Assembly: GCF_026151205.1 (NCBI RefSeq)
Contig: NC_087079.1
Span: 2,451,730 to 2,515,729, forward strand
Length of the DNA: 64,000 nt
Direction: 5' to 3'
Source: Bolinopsis microptera
Lineage: Eukaryota; Ctenophora; Tentaculata; Lobata; Bolinopsidae
The first letter of the stretch is position 1; each line of letters begins with the position of its first letter. Position numbers and translations under genes: made by a program. The notes under the pieces are model-generated. The model was given only the letters and a program-made list of their open reading frames with translations, did not search any database and had not been told where the DNA came from. This document shows, piece after piece, positions 20,285-33,583 of this stretch.

Positions 20285-20445
20285 TCACAGATCAGTAGAC
20301 TGACTTAGTAGGTAGACTGACTCAGTAAGTAGACTGACATGACTTAGTAAGTAGACTGACTCAGTAAGTAGACTGACTTAGTAGGTAGACTGACTCAGTA
20401 AGTAGACTGACTCAGTAAGTAGACTGGCTCAGTAAGTAGACTGGC
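20285..20445. repeat. 17-bp minisatellite (TAGACTGACTCAGTAAG)
   Basis: About nine tandem copies with minor variation (GGCTCAGTAAG, TTAGTAGG). Each unit has a TGACTCA, the AP-1 consensus, but no regulatory role is shown. Confidence 0.9.
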
Positions 20446-23400
20446 TGGTTTACTAGATAGATCAAATAGACTCCCGATGTAGGACTTGGGTCTTGGACAC
20501 TGGAGACGACAATGGTAGTCTGCTAGGGGTTTTTATATGAGGTAGCAATTATACCACCCAATCAAGAAATATACATGTAGCAAGGACAAATGCATAATAT
20601 CCAATTCATGAGACTTCGAATAGTGTAAATTATTAAACCAAACAGAGTCATGAGAATGCGCATCAAACCTACACACAATGCAGTGAATATTATACAACAT
20701 GTGTAAATGTGAAGACTAAATACATGTAAACCTCCAGTGAGGAAATGTACTCGGAGTGGTTAAAAGCTTGCTCTCCTGGATCCCCACCATGGCTCCTTTG
20801 TGATCATTGTTATGCGATGCTGAGGAATAAATGAATAAATGAATATTACATAAACTCACAACAATAGCGGTCTGCTTTATTTAGAGGATCATATTCGCTT
20901 TGAGATACAAATCAAGTTGTGTCGTAGAAGATGCTTGGTGATAAGAAGATCAGTTATAATTAACTTGTTAGCACTATTTTGTTGCGCAACCTGCTAGTTT
21001 TGAGTATAGCCGGTATAGCCGGTATAGCCGGTAAGTAGCTAGTCAGTGGTGACCATATGGTGCCTCGTTAGAAGCCGGTTAGTGCGCACTCGAGAGGAGC
21101 CGTTTTAAGTGGTACTTGGCAGTTAGCCAGTTAGGTTTGGAGTAGTGCAGTGGTCAAGTTGGGAATCTAAGATATTTAATCTAATAGTCAGCCAAAATAA
21201 CGATAGAGGTCATAGCGTTGAGTGGCTGTAAGAATCCTCTTAAACCCTTATTTTCGGTAAACACTAACAAAGACTTTACAATTTGCACGTGCAATATTTT
21301 CAAAAAGTCTCGTGGGATCGATAAAATTTGTATGATCTACGTATTTAGAGTAGTTTAGACCCCCTATTCTTATGACTTTATGAGTGAGCCCTAGTAGGTA
21401 ATATCCAAGTATTCTTTAGTATCACGTCACAATGACCACAATGGTCACAAAGGGGCCATGGCAAAGATCCAAGAGAGAGTTAAGAGAGTTAGTTAGTAAA
21501 CACTCCGAGTGTGAATTACATGTCCTCTCTCTCTTCTCTGGGATCGTACGTTTAAAATGTATATAATCTGTCGAGTTGTATGATGTACAATCCGTATTGT
21601 TATTTATTTGTTCATTCTTTCGTATTACTATTAATACTATGTTTGGTAAAGCAGCCTATGTTTGGTCTAATCTTAATGGATTGGAATACAATTTGTTTTC
21701 GATATGTACGCTTACTTCATCATCATGGCTTGCATCATGGCTTGCAGGAGCAGGCATGCAACATGCATTGAGGGCCTATCTCAATTTTCGAGGTTAGTAT
21801 AGATTGGTTGAACAGAAAATTCCGAATTAACGTAAGGCTTAAAAGGGACGATCAGAAAATATGCTCAAGGGCCCTACCGAAGATTATAATGGCTAAAATT
21901 GCACGCATTGCTTCTTCATATTAGAATAATATGTAACCTCAATTGTTTCTCAGACATCTTCTTCACCAAAAATATTAGCCACAACAAAATAACTAATAAA
22001 TCATATCATGTTACTACTCCATAGATTGAATTTCTGGATATAAATTTGCATTTGGGCGCTTCACGTCAGCAAATCTGTCCGTTATGCTAGGTTACAAGAG
22101 CTGATTAGATATAATTATGCTCGATGTATACGTACAAATTTTCATCAATCCCAATTATGCGAGCCTAGTGACTGTTGCTCCGTGAGAATTTAGAAACAAA
22201 TCTTCTTGATATTCTTTGTCTTTGCTAGGTACTGAAAATACATGGAGCGTGCTTAAGATATGCATAATTGAAATGAACCTTGCGTCTGCAAACTGTCTGC
22301 GTCACTCATCCCTAATCCCTACACAAACTTTTACTTAAATTACTCTGCGAATATTCCAATTTTCTCACAACTGCCACATTTTTTCACATCGGAATGTAGT
22401 GGTCGTAGCACGTGCAGGAGTGGCAGTGCTTGGCCTGGATTATGATGCGTACATGTGTAGCTACCAGGCAGTGCACGTGCTACCGCAGCCCGGAACCCAA
22501 CGAGCTAACGAGGATCAGCTCACTCCGAGATCTGTAGAGCAACTCTAGAGTTGGGAGAGAGAGAGGCTGTATTATTAGAGCACTGCACGGTGTAAAACTG
22601 TTTCCAACTCCTTGCAAGTTGTGTGCAATTTTCGTGTTGTTAATGGGGTTTAATGGTTCTGTTGTAGCGTTCCCGATAACTGGGTAGATAACGGTAGATA
22701 ATCACATGGGTGGATAACTTATTGAGTAGACCGTTATTGGCAACAGCTAACATCGTTTGGTCTCGGATCTACTGGTGGAATAAGTTTTGCTACTAGACGT
22801 TGGTAACTAATGATTACTCACCAATATGGGCTTATGTTCAAACTTCTAATCGAGAGTTTATTCTGATCTATACTTTTTAGACATCAACCCTCTCTCTCCA
22901 AGCCTGGTGTCTATTTATACCTCACATCCCGACAAGTACTAAGGTGTGCAGACTTCCTGTTTAGGCTTTTATCCCTGCACATTGGTAAACTTTGTAACAA
23001 TAGTTTTTTCTTTCAACGATGGCTGAAAGAAGCGACACAGCTTGCTGTTCTAATAGTTTTCATATAGTTTTGCAATAGTTTTCATGATATAGAAAGAACA
23101 GCGTAAATAAAATTATGCTTTAAATTAAAAACTTGCTCTTTAACTTTTCCTCTATTCTTTTGTCTTTGATTAGAAGTGCATATTGCTTTATTTTTCCTGT
23201 CATCACAGTTTTTACTGACAGCTAGATCGAGAGAGGGGAAGATATAAGAAACTTATAAGCTTTTTATAATATGTGATAGTACACTAATCAGAGAGTTTGT
23301 TTTTTCTGCAGAAGTAACAAACTGTAACAAATTAAATAGCTTATCTTTGCATATTCTTTGCACATTTTGTCATTTGCCATAACACTTTTGTTTTCTGCAG

Positions 23401-23894
23401 AAGTGTCAAATTGTAACAATTAAAGCATAAGAGAACAAGCTAATCTATGCACGTTGCACTTGTTTACACTTGCCACTTTATCCAATTTAGTAATAATTGT
23501 CGATAATAATATTCTTTATGATCATTGATCAGGGTACACAATACCAAAAATTAGAATACCGTGATTTTCTTATCGTAATATTAAGTGCTTATCGGGAAAA
23601 GGGCGAGTAAATATTTCTTTCGAACCTTAACAGAACCAAACTTATTCAATCGTATGAATTTTAAACTATACTGATAACCATATCTTCTTGGAGAAAACCG
23701 TTTGGCATTACCACTCTAGTAAACTCATAATAGGAAGCCCACTAATTAACTAAGGATAATCCGTTAAAGATTTAGCTAGCGTGGAAAGCTTAGAAAGAAT
23801 AATGTTTTATTCGTTAGTGAAAACTAAACGAAAACTAGAATCATACAACTTCAACTCAATTATGAATTTGAGTTCTTAGCATTGACTGAACCAG
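20446..23894. other. Gene-poor stretch with weak exon-like frames
   Basis: No gene could be assembled. A frame at about 22391-22547 (start VVVARAGVAVLGLDYDAYMC, ends EQL stop) follows a possible acceptor, and a frame ending near 21793 precedes a GTTAGT. They could be exons, but the evidence is no better than chance. An inverted pair GTAGCACGTGCA/TGCACGTGCTAC lies within 22390-22485. Confidence 0.4.
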
Positions 23895-24318
23895 TAACTT
23901 CCGGACACTGCCTAACTTCCGGACACTGCCTAACTTCCGGACACTGCCTAACTTCCGGACACTGCCTAACTTCCGGACACTGCCTAACTTCCGGACACTG
24001 CCTAACTTCCGGACACTGCCTAACTTCCGGACACTGCCTAACTTCCGGACACTGCCTAACTTCCGGACACTGCCTAACTTCCGGACACTGCCTAACTTCC
24101 GGACACTGCCTAACTTCCGGACACTGCCTAACTTCCGGACACTGCCTAACTTCCGGACACTGCCTAACTTCCGGACACTGCCTAACTTCCGGACACTGCC
24201 TTACTTCCGGACACTGCCTAACTTCCGGACACTGCCTTACTTCCGGACACTGCCTAACTTCCGGACACTGCCTTACTTCCGGACACTGCCTAACTTCCGG
24301 ACACTGCCTTACTTCCGG
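23895..24318. repeat. 18-bp minisatellite with 24 ACTTCCGG sites
   Basis: About 23.6 tandem copies of TAACTTCCGGACACTGCC. ACTTCCGG recurs every 18 bp from 23897 to 24311 (24 copies). The frame TSGHCL repeats without stops only because the period is a multiple of three. The 3' half has TTACTTCC variants in alternate copies. Confidence 0.96.
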
Positions 24319-24639
24319 CTGAGCACAGAACCAACCCGAAAATTTGGGCGTTTCTCATTACCAATTGGGCTCAAGAGCGACCTTGGCGCCATTGAAATCC
24401 TCAATGTAATGGAGACTAAGACTATGTATATATCGTGATATATAATTTTACTATGCCGTATCATTAAGTATTCATCATTAAACTCTACTTACTCTTTCAC
24501 TTAGAAGCAACGACCAACGAGTAAGATGCATACGATTTGCCCAACAATAGTCCAACTCGCTCCGTTTCATTCAGTATGTTAATTTGGGCTTGTAACCCCA
24601 CAGCTATTGTAACCCTGACACCTCTCCGAGCCCAGATAC

Positions 24640-26919
24640 AGAGCATAGAGACAGATCACACCACTGATATACTGAGCGTTACAAGAGACAGAGCACACAG
24701 AGACATATCACACCACTGATATACTGAGCGTAACAAGAGACAGAGCACACAGAGACAGATCACACCACTGATATACTGAGCGTTACAAGAGACAGAGCAT
24801 ACAGAGACAGATCACACCACTGATATACTGAGCGTTACAAGAGACAGAGCACACAGAGACAGATTACACCACTGATATACTGAGCGTTACAAGAGACAGA
24901 GCACACAGAGACAGATCACACCACTGATATACTGAGCGTTACAAGAGACAGAGCACACAGAGACAGATCACACCACTGATATACTGAGCGTTACAAGAGA
25001 CAGAGCACACAGAGACATATCACACCACTGATATACTGAGCGTTACAAGAGACAGAGCACACAGAGACAGATCACACCACTGATATACTGAGCGTTACAA
25101 GAGACAGAGCACACAGAGACAGATCACACCACTGATATACTGAGCGTTACAAGAGACAGAGCACACAGAGACAGATCACACCACTGATATACTGAGCGTT
25201 ACAAGAGACAGAGCACACAGAGACAGATCACACCACTGATATACTGAGCGTTACAAGAGACAGAGCACACAGAGACATATCACACCACTGATATACTGAG
25301 CGTTACAAGAGACAGAGCACACGGAGACATATCACACCTCTGATATACTGAGCGTAACAAGAGACAGAGCACACAGAGACAGATCACACCACTGATATAC
25401 TGAGCGTTCCAAGAGACAGAGCACACAGAGACAGATTACACCACTGATATACTGAGCGTTACAAGAGACAGAGCACACAGAGACAGATCACACCACTGAT
25501 ATACTGAGCGTTCCAAGAGACAGAGCACACAGAGACAGATCACACCACTGATATACTGAGCGTTACAAGAGACAGAGCACACAGAGACAGATCACACCAC
25601 TGATATACTGAGCGTTACAAGAGACAGAGCACACAGAGACATATCACACCACTGATATACTGAGCGTTACAAGAGACAGAGCACACAGAGACATATCACA
25701 CCTCTGATATACTGAGCGTTACAAGAGACAGAGCACACAGAGACAGATCACACCACTGATATACTGATCGTTACAAGAGACAGAGCACACAGAGACATAT
25801 CACACCTCTGATATACTGAGCGTTACAAGAGACAGAGCACACAGAGACAGATCACACCACTGATATACTGAGCGTTACAAGAGACAGAGCACACAGAGAC
25901 ATATCACACCACTGATATACTGAGCGTTACAAGAGACAGAGCACACAGAGACAGATCACACCGCTGATATACTGATTACTGAGCGTTACAAGAGACAGAG
26001 CACACAGAGACAGATTACACCACTGATATACTGAGCGTTACAAGAGACAGAGCACACAGAGACAGATTACACCACTGATATACTGAGCGTAACAAGAGAC
26101 AGAGCACACAGAGACAGATCACACCACTGATATACTGAGCGTTACAAGAGACAGAGCACACAGAGACATATCACACCTCTGATATACTGAGCGTTACAAG
26201 AGACAGAGCACACAGAGACATATCACACCACTGATATACTGAGCGTTACAAGAGACAGAGCACACAGAGACAGATCACACCACTGATTACTGAGCGTTAC
26301 AAGAGACAGAGCACACAGAGACATATCACACCTATGATATACTGAGCGTTACAAGAGACAGAGCACACAGAGACAGATCACACCACTGATATACTGAGCG
26401 TTACAAGAGACAGAGCACACAGAGACAGATCACACCACTGATATACTGAGCGTTACAAGAGACAGAGCACACAGAGACAGATCACACCACTGATATACTG
26501 AGCGTTACAAGAGACAGAGCACACAGAGACAGATCACACCACTGATATACTGAGCGTTACAAGAGACAGAGCACACAGAGACAGATCACACCACTGATAT
26601 ACTGAGCGTTACAAGAGACAGAGCACACAGAGACAGATCACACCACTGATATACTGAGCGTTACAAGAGACAGAGCACACAGAGACAGATCACACCACTG
26701 ATATACTGAGCGTTACAAGAGACAGAGCACACAGAGACAGATCACACCACTGATATACTGAGCGTTACAAGAGACAGAGCACACAGAGACAGATCACACC
26801 GCTGATATACTGAGCGGTGACACCGCTGATATACTGAGCCTTAGACAGGACCCTTACAAGAGACAGAGCACACAGAGACAGATCACACCACTGATATACT
26901 GATCTACTGAGCGCTACAA
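24640..26919. repeat. 52-bp satellite, about 44 copies
   Basis: Unit of 52 bp built from AGAGACAGAGCACACAGAGA, CAGATCACACCACTGATATA and CTGAGCGTTACA. Variants (CATATCACACC, ACCTCTGATA, GATTACACC, GCGTAACA) are scattered. The last copies (26810-26919) are rearranged. It is the longest tandem array in the window. Confidence 0.96.
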
Positions 26920-28872
26920 GGGCCGGTGTGTTTGTCGGCTGCAGTTGTTACTTGTTAACCGGAACAAACGACCAGTAATCGCTAAGTGTCCTTCGACAAA
27001 TTGCAACATTTTGGCTGAGTCGACTAGTGGTTTGTTTAAACAAATCTTGTAGCTATCTTGACATAGCTTGCTGCCTGAACAACCGACTGTCCCTTGACTT
27101 ACCCGACGTAATACCATTGCTCTTCTTCATTTAATAACCACTCTCATTACCATAATCACCCTCTCTAAACAGACCCTCCACATCCTTTATCGGCTACGAG
27201 ATACAAATCTAATGGACCATTACCTCTATCTACATGATACATATTGTAATCGGATGAAATGAAGCATGACAATCGGTAAACTGTTATGATGTAACAGGTA
27301 CGGAGCTGCAAGGCAGATGATGATATAAATGGAGCAGCAGGTTGGCAGATGTCACTGTGCTGTTACCTGCAGGGTAGAATAAAGGAGCGTGGTAGCAGCT
27401 GCTACAAAGGGTCAGATAAAGGATCCCTGCTAGTCAGGTAAAGGAATTAGCAAGCCCGCAAGCCATTAGCATTTAGCATAACCTGGAGAGCTCTGCCTGA
27501 CAATGAATATGATAACCAAATACACCACACAATCATAAGTACACCGGGTGGAGGGAGCGAGGGAGGCAGCCCCCTGGTGGTGGTGGAGGGAGGCGGCCCA
27601 CTGGTGGTAATCACTTTGTTAATGCCAGTGCTGGTATTTGTGAGTGGCACCAGCAGAGTGTTTGCGTGTATGTTGTAGAGCTTGTAGCTGCTGGCAACAC
27701 TATTACGGGGTCTGGTGACTGGTGAGTGGTGGTGTTTTGTGGTTTTGGTTGAATGTTTTTTGAATCGCTTTTGTTTGTTAAGTAAATAACGTAGTGGAGA
27801 GTTTATTTAGAGTGTCATGTTGTTTGTTGAGTAGAAGTAAAGAAACCGCCAACAGTTCAATAGATAATAATTTCAACACGTTACTATATAACACAATTTG
27901 TGTTAATACTCTCAATTGGTAGTAGTATATTTATAATTTATGTATATATCTAGATTTACATTTATCGTACAAGTTGAGAACGTTTACAGCAATCCAATAT
28001 CAATAAACTAAGTTGTCTCAGTCGTCAGAAATTCCTTTTTGCTCAAAGTTTGAAGTTTGCTTTAAAAAAACCGACATCATCCTAGGTAAAGTAATCCTGA
28101 TAGTCAGTATAAAGTATATAATCGAATAACCTGATGTCAGAGCCTTACACGGTGAACACGGCTCACTGCATGCTGGTGAGCTGGTTTCTGGTTTTGTTCA
28201 CCCGTGAACAAAACCAGAAATTGCGCTCTGCAGGTCTTATTCGCATACCTTAGTATGCTAGCCTGCATACCTTAGTATGCTAGCCTGCATGATGGTGAAC
28301 TTTAAGCACTTTAGGTTGTTGATCAATTACTAGTCGATTAAGAGACCCCGATATATATGGAGTTGATGCAATTGATTTGCAAAGTGCCAATAATCCACCT
28401 ATACACACAAATGAGGATGTGTGTACATGCTCCTATCGTTTAATGTTCACAACATTAGGATCACCGTCATTATGACTGCAGAGCGTGAAACGTAATCATT
28501 AGCTTCGATAGCTGGTATTTCTGTGTTTGATTTTTGTGTGTGAATTAAGAGGTTTAATTATCAGGCTGTTCGTTAAACTAACTAATCTAATGACAATTTA
28601 ATTACAGATTGATTTATTTTATAAAAATATTCTACTGGAAATCATTAGTTGCAGACCTGGACCTACTCACCTATGTATTTAGTTTTTCTTTCTCTTGATG
28701 ACTTGGGCACGCAGTTTGTCCGAATTTTTGTTCCAATTTGAAATTAAATTATAGATCGACATAGTAAACCTTCTATTCTCAATGTGTAATGCGTGTGATA
28801 AGGCTCCACATTGTGACTCAATATTTCGCATCCGTGATATTCCTCGTTAGCTTGTGTCAGTTTGAGTTATAG
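26920..28872. other. Unassigned stretch, no gene supported
   Basis: Contains a G-rich patch (27540-27610, GGTGGAGGGAGCGAGGGAGG), a 24-bp duplication of GCATACCTTAGTATGCTAGC (28240-28290) and the palindrome at 28185-28220. No convincing gene. Confidence 0.5.
28185..28220. repeat. Perfect 36-bp palindrome (17-bp arms)
   Basis: TTTCTGGTTTTGTTCAC, CC, then its exact reverse complement. Confidence 0.95.
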
Positions 28873-30260
28873 TTTAGTTGCCAGTTCTAGTTGCCAGTTC
28901 TAGTTACCAGTTCTAGTTGCCAGTTCTAGTTGTCAGTTCTAGTTGCCACTTCTAGTTACCAGTTCTAGTTGCCAGTTCTAGTTGCAAGTTCTAGTTGTCA
29001 GTTCTAGTTGTCAGTTCTAGTTGTCAGTTCTAGTTGCCAGTTCTAGTTGCCAGTTCTAGTTGCCAGTTCTAGTTGCCAGTTCTAGTTGTCAGTTCTAGTT
29101 GCCAGTTCTAGTTGCCAGTTCTAGTTACCAGTTCTAGTTGTCAGTTCTAGATGCCAGTTCTAGTAGCCAGTTCTAGTTGTCAGTTCTAGTTGCCAGTTCT
29201 AGTTGCCAGTTCTAGTTACCAGTTCTAGTTGCCAGTTCTAGTTGTCAGTTCTAGTTGCCACTTCTAGTTACCAGTTCTAGTTGCCAGTTCTAGTTGCAAG
29301 TTCTAGTTGTCAGTTCTAGTTGTCAGTTCTAGTTGTCAGCTCTAGTTGCCAGTTCTAGTTGCCAGTTCTAGTTGCCAGTTCTAGTTGCCAGCTCTAGTTG
29401 TCAGTTCTAGTTGCCAGTTCTAGTTGCCAGTTCTAGTTACCAGTTCTAGTTGTCAGTTCTAGATGCCAGTTCTAGTAGCCAGTTCTAGTTGTCAGTTCTA
29501 GTTGCCAGTTCTAGTTGCCAGTTCTAGTTGTCAGTTCTAGTTGTCAGTTCTAGTTGCCACTTCTAGTTACCAGTTCTAGTTGCCAGTTCTAGTTGCAAGT
29601 TCTAGTTGTCAGTTCTAGTTGTCAGTTCTAGTTGTCAGTTCTAGTTGCCAGTTCTAGTTGCCAGTTCTAGTTGCCAGTTCTAGTTGCCAGCTCTAGTTGT
29701 CAGTTCTAGTTGCCAGTTCTAGTTGCCAGTTCTAGTTACCAGTTCTAGTTGTCAGTTCTAGATGCCAGTTCTAGTAGCCAGTTCTAGTTGTCAGTTCTAG
29801 TTGCCAGTTCTAGTTGCCAGTTCTAGTTGTCAGTTCTAGTTGTCAGTTCTAGTTGCCACTTCTAGTTACCAGTTCTAGTTGCCAGTTCTAGTTGCAAGTT
29901 CTAGTTGTCAGTTCTAGTTGTCAGTTCTAGTTGTCAGTTCTAGTTGCCAGTTCTAGTTGCCAGTTCTAGTTGCCAGTTCTAGTTGCCAGTTCTAGTTGTC
30001 AGTTCTAGTTGCCAGTTCTAGTTGCCAGTTCTAGTTACCAGTTCTAGTTGTCAGTTCTAGATGCCAGTTCTAGTAGCCAGTTCTAGTTGTCAGTTCTAGT
30101 TGCCAGTTCTAGTTACCAGTTCTAGTTGTCAGTTCTAGATGCCAGTTCTAGTAGCCAGTTCTAGTTGTCAGTTCTAGTTGCCAGTTCTAGTTGCCAGTTC
30201 TAGTTGTCAGTTCTAGTTGTCAGTTCTAGTTGTCAGTTCTAGTTGTCAGTTTATCAGTTG
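28873..30260. repeat. 13-bp minisatellite (TAGTTGCCAGTTC) with higher-order structure
   Basis: About 106 copies of a 13-bp unit with variants TTGCC, TTGTC, TTACC, ATGCC, TAGCC and TTGCA. The same order of variants (TTACC-TTGTC-ATGCC-TAGCC-TTGTC) recurs near 29128, 29440, 29740, 30040 and 30105. Spacing is about 300-312 bp except for the last, which is a short duplication. Confidence 0.95.
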
Positions 30261-32483
30261 TCAGTTTTAACTGTAACGTGTGTAAGATTAACTTGTCAAG
30301 ATGGTCTACCATTAAACTTGTCAGATCTAGTTTTATGAATGCAATTAAAACATTGTGAGAATAATTAGCTGACACACACAGGAAGCAAGCCAAGCAACTC
30401 AAGTTAAACTGGTAGCCGTTAATGACATACAATACAGGGCATGATCAGTAGTCAGCTCAGTGCAATGGTTTTTGTAGACCACCCTCCAACACACTGCCTA
30501 GTATTCGGTAGAGTGCAAATATTGTGGTGTTATGATTGTTGTAGTTTGCAGTCTTAGTTATTTGGAAATGCGCTGACCGTCTTCTAGCTGTTTTCAGTCA
30601 CCTCTTTTACCTCTTTCACTTTTGTTAATATCAAGCTCCTTACATGAGCTCAGGTGATGTTAATACGTCTTAGATTATGGATAAACTGACCCTTTCTTAT
30701 ATTATTAAAATTAACTATATTATTAAAATTAACTATATTATTAAAATCAACTACTTGCAATGATTCAAATACACACATTTTAATAAAGTTATTTGAGTTA
30801 ACTATATGATCTGGATCATGTATTATTATCAGCATAGAACATTCTATAGTTAATTTCTAGTAAACTAATTCAATTTATGATGAAAGGAATGTAAAATAAA
30901 ACTTATTGTTTCTTAATCGTATTCTAGTTGCTCTATGACTTATAATTTATGTGCATCGCTCCACTCACAGGTTCACTCAGGGTCCGATGTAATGCCCAGT
31001 TTACTGGTCATCTGGTGTTTGATGTTCGCTAATGTTGTCTACATTTGGTCACTTGTCAACTGTCAAGGCACATATAACAGGGCATTCGGCGAATATCATT
31101 TATGACAAATTTATTTATTTTAAAGAACACGTCATGTGGTATAATAGTTTGATTATTCGTTTTTGTTTCGACATTGTTGTCAACGTTATTAACGTAGTGA
31201 CCGTCCTATTGCTGTTGATTTTGTCGGTGCTCCATGCTTTATAGTTTATACCTTTATCTAATCTATATATATATAAAGTCGTTATTTACGTGATGATTTG
31301 TAACGTAATCTTAAAATAATGACGTTTACTTATAGATAGACAAATGCAATGACGATGTAAAAGTAAAGATTCACGTCTTCAAATAACATAAGTTTACTCA
31401 TGATAGTTGGGCAAGCTGTCATTTTGTCTGAGAAATATCAGTGACTATAGTTAGAATATTCGCATAATATTGACTTAAAATTACCAAGTTCGTTGAGGTA
31501 GGAGGATAAAAACATTTAACCTTGCTTTTTTATGGTAACAGAAAAATTAAAATTGTCATACCTATATATACTATATAGCTTGTTGTAATCTGTTTAGCTG
31601 CATTGAAGGCTTCCAGAACCACTACGAAAGTAGTGTCTAAAACAAATATGTTTAATCTGATAAAAACAGCACAGAATACAGAAAACATCGTTAAAATAGT
31701 GAAAGAACGCTGAAAACATCATCGAAACTTTGAAACATCGTCGCAACGGCATTGATGCCAAGAGACTTATGTTCGTTATAAAAAATGTTCAACAATAAAC
31801 TGAAATAGTTACACGACAAAAACAACAAGTAAGATCGACATTAGCTAATAATGAAAAAGCAAAAAAACTTCCAAATTATTTAAAAAGCGAGATGAATTCA
31901 TTCATTAATTTATGCAACGGATTTAAAAAAGCAACCTATATGATAAGCATGACTATTGACTATAACATGTGCAGTGTGCGGCCTCATATGAACGGGGATC
32001 CAACAAGAACACAGCTCTCCTTGAAACGTATTAGCAGTGTAGCAACAACAGTGTATAGTTCCCAGGCGACCAACAATTTTACCTATTGTAAATGTTATGT
32101 AAGGAACTAAGGAGTATTAGTGTACTCTGATAAATCTAACAAAGTTATATAATACACTTATATAGTATACGTAGACAGGACGAGTTTGTGGGCCCAAAAT
32201 AATAGCAAGCATAAACGTCACAAGCAGTCACAAATAATTAAAAAAAGGTCACAAGCAGTCACAAGCAGACAAGGATATTGTGATCTAAAACAGTTGAACT
32301 GAAGCAGGGTGGCTCCGCAGTTGTGGCAGCTACGGATAGCTCTGTAGACACTATGTTAACACATGAAGTTAGCTGTGAGTGTGTACACCAAGTAGGTTTT
32401 ATTTTACAACTATAAAAACATTTTTATATTTTCTACATTTTATAAATGTACATAATATTATAATGGTACCGGACAGATAATGG
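30261..32483. other. Gene-poor stretch
   Basis: AT-rich, no gene recognised. It includes an 18-bp triplication TATTATTAAAATTAACTA (about 30698-30752) and short GTCACAAGCAGTCACAA repeats (about 32218-32265). Confidence 0.6.
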
Positions 32484-32612
32484 TATTGCTTTATATGGCA
32501 TTACATTGCTTTATATGGCATTAAATCGCTCTATATGGCATTACATTGCTTTATATGGCATTACATTGCTTTATATGGCAAGATGGCATTACATTACTTT
32601 ATATGGCATTAC
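32484..32612. repeat. 20-bp minisatellite (TTGCTTTATATGGCATTACA)
   Basis: About six tandem copies, directly next to the LINE remnant at 32618. Confidence 0.9.
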
Positions 32613-32617
32613 ATTGC

Positions 32618-33285
32618 TGTCAGTCAGATTTAGGAGTCGAAATAAACTCGAGGTTTAATCGGGGAGCACAATGTAAAGCGCTTGTTTCCAAAGCTAACTC
32701 CAGACTTGGACTACTCAAGAGAACATGTCATTTCACTACTGATAAAAGGCAGAAAAGATCGTTCTATTTATCGTTAATTAGGTATATTGTTCTGTCATTA
32801 TGGTCCCCTCAAACTGCAACTCATCTTGAACAATTTGTTGCTATCCAAAAGCGGGCCATTAATCATTAAATGGATCAATGGTGAACCCTACTCCAGTTAT
32901 AATGACGATAAACTTGCTACAGAGCAAAAGAAATTAAATATTCCCTGTTAAACAGAAGTTTATTTATAACGATCTTATGACCTTCTATAAAATAGTGAAT
33001 AGCATAATTCCAGTATCGCTCCCTACATAATATATAGTCCTATGCCGTCCAGAGGGCACCCGATACACTAGCCCACTAGGCACAATGCTCAAATAATTGA
33101 TAAGTCGGATACTTCAACTTACATGATATGAGTACTACTGTGCCCAGCACGGATGCCTTCCGAAATAGCTTCTTTCATAGATCTATGCTGAAATGGAATA
33201 GTCTACCAGTATGTATCCGGCAGTCAGAGCGGATTTTTACTTTTAAGGCCAAACTGATCAAGTATCTCTGGGCTGCAGAATGATG
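32618..33285 (+). pseudogene. Decayed non-LTR retrotransposon (LINE), reverse transcriptase 3' end
   Basis: Conceptual translation gives stretches typical of the C-terminal end of a jockey/CR1-type LINE reverse transcriptase: DLGVEI, then LVSKANSRLGLLKRT, QKRSFYLSLIR, WSPQTATHLEQF and IQKRAI. After a frame change come WNSLPVCIRQSERIFTFKAK and LIKYLW near 33188-33270, the usual tail of such ORFs. Multiple stops and frameshifts, with no 5' part, show a dead, 5'-truncated copy. Confidence 0.85.
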
Positions 33286-33446
33286 TTTAACGTTTGAACT
33301 GTGGATGCAATATTTTAGGGCGCTCGTGCAATAAGAAAAGCACGTGCAATAAGAATCGCGGCACCACTTTTCATTGTTGAGAGCTAGTGTGACGTAGTGT
33401 AACTGTAAGACCCGGTAAACAGCTAACAGGGATGTGATACTATTCA

Positions 33447-33583
33447 TTAAGTGGGTTTTGTGAGCTTTTCGTTAGTTTTCTGAGCTTTTCGTTAGTTTTG
33501 TGAGCTTTTCGTTAGTTTTGTGAGCTTTTCGTTAGTTTTGTGAGCTTTTCGTTAGTTTTGTGAGCTTTTCGTTAGTTTGTTGC
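33447..33583. repeat. 20-bp minisatellite (TTTTGTGAGCTTTTCGTTAG)
   Basis: Six copies of GAGCTTTTCGTTAG at exact 20-bp spacing (33462 to 33562). Confidence 0.93.

Noticed and set aside
22391-22547. Terminal exon of an unknown plus-strand gene
   Set aside because: About 50 codons with a weak acceptor; frames of this length are expected by chance and no partner exon was convincing.
23882-24322. 146-codon frame of TSGHCL repeats
   Set aside because: An 18-bp tandem array keeps any stop-free frame open; no gene evidence.
24640-26919. CRISPR-like array
   Set aside because: Units are contiguous 52-bp copies with no unique spacers, and the genome is eukaryotic.
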